Both the position numbers and the translations under genes were made by a program. The notes under the pieces were generated by a model. It saw only the letters and a list, made by a program, of their open reading frames with translations. It made no database searches and was not told the origin of the DNA. From CAWIUB01 sp963839175 (GTDB lineage: Bacteria > Actinomycetota > Actinomycetes > Mycobacteriales > Jatrophihabitantaceae): a DNA stretch of 64,000 nt. Positions 17,618 to 26,030 of the stretch are shown one piece after another (within the stretch, counting starts at the first letter, position 1; the number at the start of each line of letters is the position of its first letter). The stretch lies in NCBI GenBank assembly GCA_963839175.1, contig CAWIUB010000033.1, positions 69,281-133,280 of the forward strand. The letters run 5' to 3'.

Positions 17618-19165
17618 GTGACCCTGCTAGCGGCGAGCAACAGCGTCACGGCTCCATCCATCGCCTACCACGCGCTGTGGCCGATCCTGATCGTGCTGGG
17701 AGTCGCGTGTCTGGGCGTGCTGGTCGAGGCGTTCGTCCCGCGTGCCGAGCGGTTCGTCACTCAGGTGGGGCTCAGCATCCTCGGGCTGCTGGCCGCGTTT
17801 GTCGCCGTCGTGCTCAACCGCAAGACGAACCTGACCACGATCGCGGGCGCCCTCGCGGTCGACAAGGCGGGACTGTTCATCCAGGGCACGATCCTGCTGC
17901 TGGCGGTCGCCTCCGTGCTGCTGATCGCCGAACGCAGCGTCGAGACGGGCAGCGCCATCGTCGCGCAGGCTGCGGTCGTTGCTGGCTCACCGCGGGACCG
18001 CCAGCTCGCCCGCACCGACCGGGTGCAGACCGAGGTCTTCCCGCTCGCCATGTTCGCGGTTGGTGGCATGCTGATCTTCCCGCTCGCCAACAATCTCCTG
18101 CTGATGTTCGTCGCCCTCGAGGTGCTGTCACTGCCGCTGTACCTGATGGCGGGGTTGAGCCGTCGGCGCCGGTTGCTGTCGCAGGAAGCCGCCATGAAGT
18201 ACTTTCTGCTCGGCGCGTTCGCCTCGGCCTTCTTCCTGTATGGGCTTGCCCTGCTGTACGGCTACGCCAACTCCGTCGATTTGGCCGACATCCTGCGTGC
18301 GTCGAACACGTCGTCCAAGCCCGACGTGCTGCTGTACCTGGGACTGGCGATGCTGATCGTGGGGCTGCTCTTCAAGGCCGGCGTCGCGCCGTTCCACAGT
18401 TGGACGCCCGATGTGTACCAGGGGGCGCCCACACCGGTCACCGCCTTCATGGCCTCGTGCACCAAGGTTGCCGCGTTCGGCGCGATCATGCGCGTGCTGT
18501 TTGTGGGATTCTCCACCACGCAATGGGACTGGCGGCCGATCATCTGGGCGGTGTCGATCGCCTCGATGGCCGTGGGCGCGATCTTCGGGCTCACCCAGAC
18601 CGACGTCAAACGCATCCTCGCCTACTCGTCGATCGCGCACGCCGGGTTCATCCTGGTGGCGCTGGTCGCTGTGACCGCAGATGCCATCTCCAGCACGCTG
18701 TTCTACCTGGTCGCCTACGGCTTCGCCACCGTCGCCGCCTTTGGGCTGGTGACGCTCGTCCGCGACGCCGACGGCGAGGCAACCCATCTGTCGCAATGGT
18801 CGGGGCTGGCCAAGAAGAGCCCGTTCGTCGCGGCGATCATGACGCTGCTCCTGCTGTCGATGGCGGGCATCCCGCCCACTGCCGGATTCGTCGCTAAGTT
18901 CGTGGTTTTCCGCGCTGGATGGGACACCGCGGGGCCCCTGGTCGTGATCGCGCTGCTCTTCTCAGCGGTGGCTGCGTTCTTCTATCTGCGTATCGTCGTG
19001 CTCATGTACTTCGCCGAGGCTCCGGAGAACGGCCCGACGGTTGCCATCCCGTCGCCGGCGACGGCTGTCGCGGTCACGCTGGGCGTGGCTGTCACCGTCT
19101 TTCTCGGCGTGTTCCCGCAGCCGATCCTGGATCTGGCGGCCAAAGCCGCGTTCCTGCACGGGTGA
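17618..19165 (+). CDS. nuoN: NADH-quinone oxidoreductase subunit N
   Basis: GTG 17618, six bases after GAGGTGGG-type sequence, gives 515 aa. About 14 TM helices; antiporter motifs LFKAGVAPFHSWTPDVYQGA and TDVKRILAYSSIAHAGF are present. Last complex I subunit in the operon. Its TGA overlaps the GTG of the polyprenyl diphosphate synthase, so the two are translationally coupled. Confidence 0.96.
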   Translation: MTLLAASNSVTAPSIAYHALWPILIVLGVACLGVLVEAFVPRAERFVTQVGLSILGLLAAFVAVVLNRKTNLTTIAGALAVDKAGLFIQGTILLLAVASVLLIAERSVETGSAIVAQAAVVAGSPRDRQLARTDRVQTEVFPLAMFAVGGMLIFPLANNLLLMFVALEVLSLPLYLMAGLSRRRRLLSQEAAMKYFLLGAFASAFFLYGLALLYGYANSVDLADILRASNTSSKPDVLLYLGLAMLIVGLLFKAGVAPFHSWTPDVYQGAPTPVTAFMASCTKVAAFGAIMRVLFVGFSTTQWDWRPIIWAVSIASMAVGAIFGLTQTDVKRILAYSSIAHAGFILVALVAVTADAISSTLFYLVAYGFATVAAFGLVTLVRDADGEATHLSQWSGLAKKSPFVAAIMTLLLLSMAGIPPTAGFVAKFVVFRAGWDTAGPLVVIALLFSAVAAFFYLRIVVLMYFAEAPENGPTVAIPSPATAVAVTLGVAVTVFLGVFPQPILDLAAKAAFLHG

Positions 19166-20157
19166 GTCCGTCACCGATCGGCGTCGAGTTTGCCGACCCC
19201 GCGCTGGAGGCGTCGGTCCGCTCCATGTTGGCCGAGGTCGAGGACGCGCTGCGCTTGGCGGTGCACTCGGACGACGAGTTCCTCGCCGTTGCCGGTCGGT
19301 ACCTGGTCGATGCTGGTGGCAAGCGGTTCCGGCCATTGGTCACCACGCTGGCCGCGCACTTCGGCGATCCGTCCGTGCCGTCGATCGTCTCGGCTGCCGT
19401 CGTCGTCGAGCTGACGCACCTCGCGACCCTCTACCACGACGACGTGATGGACGACGCTCACGTGCGGCGCGGCGCCGAGTCGGCCAACGCGCGGTGGGAC
19501 AACACGGTGGCCATTCTGACCGGTGATTTCCTGTTCGCACGCGCGTCCGACATGCTCGCCGACCTGGGTCCCTGGGCGGTGCGTGTCCAGGCCCGGACGT
19601 TCGAGCGGCTGGTGGCCGGCCAGATCCACGAGACGCGCGGACCTGCCGACGGCGTCGACCCCATCGGCCACTACCTGAACGTGCTGGCCGACAAGACCGG
19701 GTCGCTGATCGCGACTGCGGCCGAATTCGGCGCGCGTTTCGCGGGGGGCGACGAGGCGATGATCGGCGTGCTGCGCAGTTATGGCGAGCAGATCGGAGTT
19801 GCCTTTCAGCTCTCAGACGACATCTTGGATATTGCCGCTGAGCCTTCCGAATCCGGTAAGACGCCGGGCACGGATCTGCGCGAAGGCGTCGCCACCCTGC
19901 CGGCGCTGTATGCGCTGCGTTCGGCTGATCCGGGTTCGGCCAGGCTGCGCTCGCTCGTCGGACGCCCGCTGGTCGACGACGCCGAGCACGCCGAGGCGCT
20001 CGATCTGTTGCGGCGGTCGAGTGGGCTGATCGAGGCGCGCCAGACACTGCGCGACTACGCCGACGCCGCCAGGGCCGAGCTCGCTGGGCTGCCTGACACC
20101 CCCGCCCGCGCGGGATTCGCAGCACTCACCCACGTCGTGGTCGAACGCACCGGCTGA
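19162..20157 (+). CDS. all-trans polyprenyl diphosphate synthase
   Basis: GTG 19162, overlapping the nuoN stop, gives 331 aa. The two Asp-rich metal and substrate motifs are seen: LYHDDVMDDAHVRRG (FARM) and FQLSDDILDIA (SARM), plus GGKRFRPLV for IPP binding. The enzyme condenses IPP onto an allylic diphosphate to make a long chain; coupled to nuo, the product is probably the menaquinone side chain (inference), matching HepT/GrcC-type proteins in actinobacteria. A hairpin terminator follows. Confidence 0.92.
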   Translation: MSPSPIGVEFADPALEASVRSMLAEVEDALRLAVHSDDEFLAVAGRYLVDAGGKRFRPLVTTLAAHFGDPSVPSIVSAAVVVELTHLATLYHDDVMDDAHVRRGAESANARWDNTVAILTGDFLFARASDMLADLGPWAVRVQARTFERLVAGQIHETRGPADGVDPIGHYLNVLADKTGSLIATAAEFGARFAGGDEAMIGVLRSYGEQIGVAFQLSDDILDIAAEPSESGKTPGTDLREGVATLPALYALRSADPGSARLRSLVGRPLVDDAEHAEALDLLRRSSGLIEARQTLRDYADAARAELAGLPDTPARAGFAALTHVVVERTG

Positions 20158-20170
20158 GCGCGCCGTTTAT

Positions 20171-20197
20171 CACGCCGTGGATCACAGCCACGGCGTG
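20171..20197. terminator. bidirectional hairpin terminator between convergent genes
   Basis: CACGCCGTGG, a 7-nt loop (ATCACAG), then CCACGGCGTG: a perfect 10-bp stem placed 13 bp after the polyprenyl synthase stop. It overlaps the last codons of the convergent minus-strand gene, whose stop codon lies in the loop. No T-run follows, as is common for actinobacterial terminators. Confidence 0.65.
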
Positions 20198-20913
20198 ACC
20201 TCAGGAAGTGCGCTCAGTGTGTTCGCGGCCGCGGACTGCCGGCCGAGCAGCCACGCCAGCACCGCCCAATCGGGGCCGGTGACCTCCACCGGGTCGCCGG
20301 TGCCGGCCGCCCACGTTCGGCCGATGAGCTCGGCACTCACCGACCCGTCCGCCAACACCGTGACGCGCACCGGTTCGCTAACGCGCTTCGCCAGCCTGGC
20401 GGCGACCTCAGGCAGCAGGTAGTCGACGAACTCGCTGGGCCATTGGCTGGCGGAGTACCCGCGCGCCACATCGACACGGTGGATTTCCACCTCGCGCCAG
20501 CGTCGCGGCAACCAGCCGGCCACGCTGACATGTCGGTCGCCCGTCGGCAGCGCCCAGCCGCCCGTGTCGGCCGCCTGGGTCAAGATCTGGTCGAGGCGAT
20601 CGGCCGAGTCCCGGACGTCGGCAAGCAGCTCGACCGCTGAGCGGTCGGCACCCGCCTCGATGTCCGCGGCCCGGCCGGCCGGACCGCCGGGGTAACGCGC
20701 GACCCGCTCGCCGCGCAACGCCCCGGACACCGTGCGGGTGATGCCGTCGGCGTTGCGCGCGATGTGGGTCAGCACATGGCCGCGCGTCCAGTCGGGCAGC
20801 AGCGACGGTTGCCGCAGGTCGGCGTCCGACCAGCGCTCGGCGTCCAGCCCGGCGAGCAGCCCAGCAGTCGATGCCCGCACGGCTTCCCATCGGGCGGTCA
20901 CCGGATCCGTCAC
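20182..20913 (-). CDS. maleylpyruvate isomerase family mycothiol-dependent enzyme (DinB fold)
   Basis: 243 aa from GTG 20913. The N-terminal DinB-like helical domain has TRGHVLTHIARNADG, carrying the metal-binding histidine of mycothiol-dependent maleylpyruvate isomerase, and LPRRWREVEIHRVDVARG supplies the second conserved His region. The C-terminal part is an SCP2-like MDMPI C domain. Family members use mycothiol as thiol cofactor, a hallmark of actinobacteria; the substrate cannot be assigned. Convergent with the polyprenyl synthase. Confidence 0.85.
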   Translation of the reverse strand: MTDPVTARWEAVRASTAGLLAGLDAERWSDADLRQPSLLPDWTRGHVLTHIARNADGITRTVSGALRGERVARYPGGPAGRAADIEAGADRSAVELLADVRDSADRLDQILTQAADTGGWALPTGDRHVSVAGWLPRRWREVEIHRVDVARGYSASQWPSEFVDYLLPEVAARLAKRVSEPVRVTVLADGSVSAELIGRTWAAGTGDPVEVTGPDWAVLAWLLGRQSAAANTLSALPEVTPWL

Positions 20914-21162
20914 GCCTCGGACGATAGCTCAGACGGGCGTGCACTCCGCGGCGCGTTCCAGCTGTATCGCCCGCCGTTGGGACCGCAAGTCGTCCACGGT
21001 CAGCACCACGAGGGCGACCCACACCAGCGCTGCTGCCGGTCGGCGACGACGGCCTGCACCGACGCCCAGCCACGGGTGCGCCAGGGGATCACGGCGATCA
21101 CGGCAAGCTCGGCGCGCCCATGAGCGGGGCTCAAGCGAGCAGCCCGCGAACGCGACGGGCGG
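20914..21162 (-). other. 249-bp spacer with a possible decayed small membrane ORF
   Basis: On the minus strand, one frame reads AELAVIAVIPWRTRGWASVQ and, after a one-base shift, another reads LVWVALVVLTVDDLRSQRR and ends at a stop at about 20933. Together they look like the two halves of a small hydrophobic protein with a frameshift, but no homologue is recognised and no start is clear. Otherwise the spacer holds nothing I can name. Confidence 0.25.
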
Positions 21163-22191
21163 TCAGGCGATCGTCCACGTGTCGTTGCCGTGCAGCAGTG
21201 CGGTCAGCGCGTCGTCGTCCCCCGCGGTGGTGGCCCGGCTGCGATCGAGTTGTCCGCTCATCAGGGCGTCGTAGGTCGGCCGGACCACGTCGCGGAACAC
21301 TCCCATCGGCGCGTAGCGGTCGTCGATCGACGAGAGCCGGGACAGCGCGAACGCGTATGCCGGATCCTCGGTGTGCGCGTCGTGGACCACCACGCGCGGG
21401 TCGTCCTCCGCGACGCCGTCCTCGACGGTGACCGCTCCGGCGCCGGACCGGACGACGGCCTTCGAGCCGTCGGCCCCGAAGCGCAGCGGCTCGCCGTGCT
21501 CGAGGCGGATCGTCCAGTCGTCGCGAGTCTCGGCGTCTTTGAGCACGTCGAAAGCGCCGTCGTTGAAGATGTTGCAGTTCTGGTAGATCTCGACCAGCGC
21601 GGTGCCCTGGTGGTCGGCGGCTGCGCGGAGCACCGAGGTGAGGTGCTTGCGGTCGGAGTCCAACGTCCGCGCGACGAAGCTGGCCTCGGCGCCGAGCGCA
21701 AGCGACACCGGGTTGAACGGGTGGTCCAACGAGCCCATCGGGGTGGACTTGGTGATCTTGCCGAGCTCGGACGTGGGGGAGTACTGGCCCTTGGTCAGCC
21801 CGTAGATCCGGTTGTTGAACAGCAGGATCTTGAGGTTGACGTTGCGGCGCAGGGCGTGGATCAGGTGGTTGCCGCCGATTGACAGCGCGTCGCCGTCACC
21901 GGTGACGACCCACACCGACAGGTCAGGACGCGACGTCGACAGGCCGGTGGCGATCGCCGGCGCGCGTCCGTGGATCGAGTGCATGCCGTAAGTGTTCATG
22001 TAGTACGGGAACCGGCTGGAGCAGCCGATACCGGAGATGAACACGATCTTCTCGCGGGGGATCCCCAGCTCGGGCATGAAGCCCTGGACGGCGGCGAGGA
22101 TGGCATAGTCGCCGCAGCCGGGGCACCAGCGCACCTCTTGGTCGGTCTTGAAGTCCTTTGCCTTCAGGGCACTGGAAGCACTGTCAGCCAT
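21163..22191 (-). CDS. korB: 2-oxoacid:ferredoxin oxidoreductase beta subunit
   Basis: 342 aa. The thiamine-diphosphate domain shows WCPGCGDYAILAAVQ, GIGCSSRFPYYMNTYG, and the Mg/TPP motif GDGDALSIGGNHLIHALRRN with NLKILLFNNRIYGLTKGQ. This pattern is typical of actinobacterial KorB, partner of KorA in CoA-dependent oxidative decarboxylation of 2-oxoglutarate with ferredoxin as acceptor, bypassing NAD-linked 2-oxoglutarate dehydrogenase. Overlaps korA by eight bases. Pyruvate specificity cannot be excluded from sequence. Confidence 0.93.
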   Translation of the reverse strand: MADSASSALKAKDFKTDQEVRWCPGCGDYAILAAVQGFMPELGIPREKIVFISGIGCSSRFPYYMNTYGMHSIHGRAPAIATGLSTSRPDLSVWVVTGDGDALSIGGNHLIHALRRNVNLKILLFNNRIYGLTKGQYSPTSELGKITKSTPMGSLDHPFNPVSLALGAEASFVARTLDSDRKHLTSVLRAAADHQGTALVEIYQNCNIFNDGAFDVLKDAETRDDWTIRLEHGEPLRFGADGSKAVVRSGAGAVTVEDGVAEDDPRVVVHDAHTEDPAYAFALSRLSSIDDRYAPMGVFRDVVRPTYDALMSGQLDRSRATTAGDDDALTALLHGNDTWTIA

Positions 22192-24055
22192 GGGTGATCA
22201 CTCCCTGCAACATGTCCGCCAGCTCGGCCGCCCGGAACGGCAGGCCTCGCACCTGGGTGACGCTGATCGCGTCGACGAGGAACCTGGAGCGGATCAGCGT
22301 CGCCAACTGACCCAGGTTCATCTCCGGGATGACGACCTTGTCGTAGGACGCCAGTACCTGGCCCAGATTGGCCGGGAACGGGTTGAGGTGCCGCAGGTGC
22401 GCCTGGGCGATGGAGTATCCGGCTGCGCGCACCTGGCGGGCCGCCGCCCCGATCGGGCCGTACGTCGAGCCCCAGCCGAGCACCAGAACTCGAGCTGACT
22501 CGCCGACTGCGCTTTCGGGGTCATCGACCGCTAATGGCGGGATGGTGCGGGCGATGCCGTCGACCTTCGCCTGCCGGGTGCGGACCATGAAGTCGTGGTT
22601 GTCCGGGTCGTAGGAGATATTGCCGGTGCGGTCGGCCTTCTCGATGCCGCCGATGCGGTGCTCCAGCCCCGGGGTGCCCGGCGGTGCCCAGGGTCGGGCC
22701 AGCGTCTCGGGGTTGCGCAGGAACGGCAGGAACTCGCCGTCTGCCTCACCCGTGCCGTTCGGTGCGGTGGCGAAAGCCGGATCGATAACGGGAAGCTCGT
22801 CGACTCGGGGGATTCGCCACGGCTCGGACCCGTTGGCCAGATACCCGTCCGAGAGCAGGAACACCGGGGTTCGGTAGGTGATCGCGATCCGGGCCGCCTC
22901 GATCGCCGCCGCGAAGCAGTCGCCTGGCGACTGCGGTGCGACGATCGGCACCGGGGCCTCACCGTTGCGTCCGAACATCGCCTGCAGCAGGTCCGACTGC
23001 TCGGTCTTGGTCGGCAAGCCGGTGGACGGGCCGCCGCGCTGGATGTCGCAGATGACGAGTGGGATCTCCAGCGACACGGCCAGGCCGATCGATTCGCCCT
23101 TGAGCGCGATGCCCGGACCGGACGATGTGGTTACCCCCAGCGACCCGCCGAACGCCGCGCCGATCACCGCGCCAATGCCGGCGATCTCGTCCTCGGCCTG
23201 GAAGGTGCGTACGCCGAATCGCTTGTACTTGGACAGCTCATGCAGGATGTCCGACGCCGGCGTGATCGGGTACGCCCCGAGAAACAACGGCAACCCGGCC
23301 CGTCGCGACGCGGTGAGCAGCCCGTACGACAACGCGGTGTTCCCGGTTATGTTGCGATACGTACCCGGCGGCAACGGCGCAGGCTTGACCTCGTACGCAA
23401 TCGCGAACGCCTCGGTGGTCTCCCCGAAGTTCCAGCCCGCGCGGAATGCCGCGATGTTCGCCTCGGCGATCGCCGGCTTGGCCGAGAACTTCTGCCGCAG
23501 GAACGCCAGCGTGCCCTCGACGGGGCGGGAGTACATCCACGACAACAAGCCGAGCGCGAACATGTTCTTGCTGCGGCCGGCGTCTTTCCGCGACAACTGC
23601 GTATCGGCCAGCGCGTCGAGCGTCAGCTGCGTGAGGTCGACTGCGTGCACGGTGAACCCGTCTAGCGTGCCGTCGTCGATGGGGTTGGCCTTCCAGCCCA
23701 CCCGAGCCAGCGCACGCTCGGTGAAGTCGTGCGTGTCGACGATGATCGTGCCGCCCGCAGGTAGATCGGCCAGGTTGGCCTTCAGCGCGGCCGGGTTCAT
23801 CGCCACCAGCACGTCCGGACGATCGCCTGGCGTGAGGATGTCGTGGTCGGCGAAATGCACCTGGAAGGACGACACACCCGGCAGCGTCCCCGCCGGCGCC
23901 CGAATCTCAGCGGGGAAATTCGGCAGCGTCGAAAGGTCGTTGCCGAACGTCGCCGTCTCTTGGGTGAACCGGTCACCGGTCAGCTGCATGCCGTCGCCGG
24001 AGTCCCCCGCGATGCGAATGACGACGCGATCAAGTTGCTTAACGTTCTTGGTCAT
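22184..24055 (-). CDS. korA: 2-oxoacid:ferredoxin oxidoreductase, fused gamma-alpha subunit
   Basis: 623 aa. Residues 10-200 form the gamma domain (RIAGDSGDGMQLTGDRF), followed by the alpha/TPP-pyrimidine domain (LPLFLGAYPITPASDILHEL, AEDEIAGIGAVIGAAFGG, TSSGPGIALKGE) and a transketolase-C-like end. The gamma-alpha fusion is the standard actinobacterial KorA arrangement. Starts with ATG 24055 and is the first gene of the korA-korB pair. Confidence 0.94.
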   Translation of the reverse strand: MTKNVKQLDRVVIRIAGDSGDGMQLTGDRFTQETATFGNDLSTLPNFPAEIRAPAGTLPGVSSFQVHFADHDILTPGDRPDVLVAMNPAALKANLADLPAGGTIIVDTHDFTERALARVGWKANPIDDGTLDGFTVHAVDLTQLTLDALADTQLSRKDAGRSKNMFALGLLSWMYSRPVEGTLAFLRQKFSAKPAIAEANIAAFRAGWNFGETTEAFAIAYEVKPAPLPPGTYRNITGNTALSYGLLTASRRAGLPLFLGAYPITPASDILHELSKYKRFGVRTFQAEDEIAGIGAVIGAAFGGSLGVTTSSGPGIALKGESIGLAVSLEIPLVICDIQRGGPSTGLPTKTEQSDLLQAMFGRNGEAPVPIVAPQSPGDCFAAAIEAARIAITYRTPVFLLSDGYLANGSEPWRIPRVDELPVIDPAFATAPNGTGEADGEFLPFLRNPETLARPWAPPGTPGLEHRIGGIEKADRTGNISYDPDNHDFMVRTRQAKVDGIARTIPPLAVDDPESAVGESARVLVLGWGSTYGPIGAAARQVRAAGYSIAQAHLRHLNPFPANLGQVLASYDKVVIPEMNLGQLATLIRSRFLVDAISVTQVRGLPFRAAELADMLQGVITHG

Positions 24056-24560
24056 GCGAAGCGGCCGCCTCCGGGGCTCTTAGCTCGCCCCGGGCTGACC
24101 CGAGGCCTGCGCCCATCGTACGGAGCCTGGTGGATAAAACGGCGGTGGCGTGCCTCACGGGGCCGGTACTCATTGCGCTGGCCCAGTCGAGTTTCTCTAC
24201 GGTTGAAGTAGGCAATTGGCATGCGGCGTACTCGTGGGCGAGGTGTTGACCGAGCACCGGACCCCCGCCGAGGGGCGGGCTGCTCGAGGTGTTCTGGAGT
24301 TCGACCAGGGGTGTCGCCGCGGCTAGCCAATGCCGCACACCTCCTCATCCCTGGAGATCATGGCATGACCGCTGTCTTGCGCCGCACGGCTGCGCCCGCA
24401 CCGCGTGCACGCCTACTCCCGCCCGCTCACCTCCATGACGTATTACGAGGTCGAAGACGGGGTACTGGTCGCGCGTGCCAACCGTGGCGACCACCGATCC
24501 GGAGGCCGAGTTCGATCCGCGGCCGCGCCGATGACGCCGGCGATCGGTCGGGCAACTGCG
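24056..24560. other. 505-bp intergenic region upstream of korA with a possible remnant ORF
   Basis: No intact gene. On the plus strand, about 24385-24575, short stretches such as SMTYYEVEDGVLVARANRG and, in the next frame, ATTDPEAEFDPRPRR look protein-like and could be pieces of one frameshifted small ORF. A GGAG lies before ATG 24365. The family is not recognised. The rest presumably contains the korA promoter; no clear box was picked out. Confidence 0.25.
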
Positions 24561-25070
24561 TCAGTGGGCCGCTGACCCAGGACCGTCTACCTCAGACAGT
24601 CTGGCGGTCGACACCTCGAAAATGAAGCCACGCACATTGTCACGGTGCGGCAGCCACCTGCACGAGCGCACCCGGGCGATCGACTCCCGCACGTCGGCAG
24701 AGAGGTCGGTGAAGCCCGCAACCCGCCATGGCGGCGCGTCGCCCGTCTCGGCGGTCAGTTCGGCGCGGAACTGGTCGTCGTCGAAGCCGAACATGCCGCA
24801 GTCGGTGTGGTGGATGACCACGACCTCACGGGTGCCGATCCGACGCTGACTGATCGCAAGCGACCGCAGGACGTCGTCGGTGACGATGCCGCCGCCGTTG
24901 CGGATCAGGTGGGCGTCGCCGATGTCCAGTCCTAACGCGCCGAACAGGTCCAGCCGGGAGTCCATACACGCCACGATGGCCAGCCGAAGTCGCGGGCGCA
25001 GCGGACGTGGGCCCGGGAAGGTCTGGACATAGCGCTCGTTGTCGTGGACGAGGTGGTCGATGGCCGACAT
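24561..25070 (-). CDS. beta-carbonic anhydrase
   Basis: 169 aa, typical for the short beta class. The zinc site and Asp/Arg dyad are visible: AIVACMDSRLDLF (Cys, Asp-Ser-Arg) and VVVIHHTDCGMFGF (His, Cys). It interconverts CO2 and bicarbonate in the cytosol. Next to korAB, which releases or fixes CO2, the location is suggestive but not proof of a link. Divergent from htpX. Confidence 0.9.
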   Translation of the reverse strand: MSAIDHLVHDNERYVQTFPGPRPLRPRLRLAIVACMDSRLDLFGALGLDIGDAHLIRNGGGIVTDDVLRSLAISQRRIGTREVVVIHHTDCGMFGFDDDQFRAELTAETGDAPPWRVAGFTDLSADVRESIARVRSCRWLPHRDNVRGFIFEVSTARLSEVDGPGSAAH

Positions 25071-25144
25071 GCGCCGAAGTCAACCAGGCGCGGGATCTGG
25101 GGGCCTAGCAGACCCACAACCTGGCCGGGGAACGCGCGCCGTCC

Positions 25145-25150
25145 TATCGT
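25145..25150 (+). promoter_or_regulatory. candidate -10 box of a leaderless htpX transcript
   Basis: TATCGT fits the actinobacterial TANNNT -10 pattern and ends seven bases before the GTG start of htpX. There is no Shine-Dalgarno-like sequence in the 20 bases upstream of that GTG. The spacing would put the transcription start at or within a base of the start codon. No clear -35 box is seen. Confidence 0.35.
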
Positions 25151-25157
25151 TCGTTAT

Positions 25158-26030
25158 GTGGGCGTGAGCGGCATTACCAACAGTTTGAAGACGGCGGCGC
25201 TGCTCGGCTTGTTGTCGGCCGCGCTGATCCTCATTGGCGGGGCGGTCGGCGGGCAACGCGGCCTGCTCATCGGCCTGATTCTCGCGGTCGTCATGAACGG
25301 CGCGAGCTACTTCTTCTCTGACCGCATTGCGCTGGCGTCGATGCACGCGCGGCCGGTCAGCGAGGCCGAGCAGCCTGCCATGTACGCGATTGTGCGCGAA
25401 CTCGCGACAACCGCCCACCAGCCCATGCCCCGGCTCTACGTGTCGCCGACCGCCGCCCCCAATGCGTTCGCTACCGGGCGTAGCCCCCGGCACGCGGCGG
25501 TCTGCGCCACCGAGGGGATCCTGCAGATCCTGGATCGCCGGGAATTGCGCGCGGTCCTCGGGCACGAGCTCAGCCACGTCTACAACCGTGACATCCTCAT
25601 CTCGTCCGTCGCCGCGACGCTCGCGGCCGCGATCACGTACATCGCGCAGTTCGCGCTGTTCTTCGGCGGCGGCAACGACCGCGACCGCAACCCGTTCGCG
25701 GGCCTGCTCATGCTCATCCTGGGCCCGCTCGCCGCCGGCTTGATCCAGATGGCGATTAGCCGCTCGCGCGAGTACCAGGCCGACGCGTCCGGGGCCAAAC
25801 TGTCGAGCGATCCGCTGGCGCTGGCGAGCGCGCTGCGCAAGTTGCAGGCCGGGACACAGGCCGCGCCGCTGCCGCAGCAGCCGGGGCTGGTGACCACCAG
25901 CCATCTGATGATCGCGAACCCGTTCCGCGGGCAGGGCATCGCCAACATGTTCTCCACCCACCCGCCCATGGAGCAGCGCATCGCCCGCCTGCAGCAGATG
26001 GCGCAGTCGAACCCCGAGTTCTGGCGCTAG
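25158..26030 (+). CDS. htpX: HtpX-like M48 membrane zinc metalloprotease
   Basis: 290 aa from GTG 25158 (an in-frame GTG at 25164 is also possible). Two N-terminal TM helices, then the zinc motif RAVLGHELSHVYNRD (HExxH), two further TM helices, and the third-ligand region ISRSREYQADASGAKLS. HtpX degrades misfolded membrane proteins, with its active site facing the cytosol. The open frame extends 38 codons upstream but that part is Pro/Arg-rich and not HtpX-like. Its TAG stop is shared, as the palindrome CTAG, with the convergent rmlA stop. Confidence 0.92.
   Translation: MGVSGITNSLKTAALLGLLSAALILIGGAVGGQRGLLIGLILAVVMNGASYFFSDRIALASMHARPVSEAEQPAMYAIVRELATTAHQPMPRLYVSPTAAPNAFATGRSPRHAAVCATEGILQILDRRELRAVLGHELSHVYNRDILISSVAATLAAAITYIAQFALFFGGGNDRDRNPFAGLLMLILGPLAAGLIQMAISRSREYQADASGAKLSSDPLALASALRKLQAGTQAAPLPQQPGLVTTSHLMIANPFRGQGIANMFSTHPPMEQRIARLQQMAQSNPEFWR

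Noticed and set aside
24052..24348. Two minus-strand frames upstream of korA (98-99 aa)
   Set aside because: Low-complexity Arg/Pro composition, no ribosome-binding site, overlap korA start and each other in different frames.
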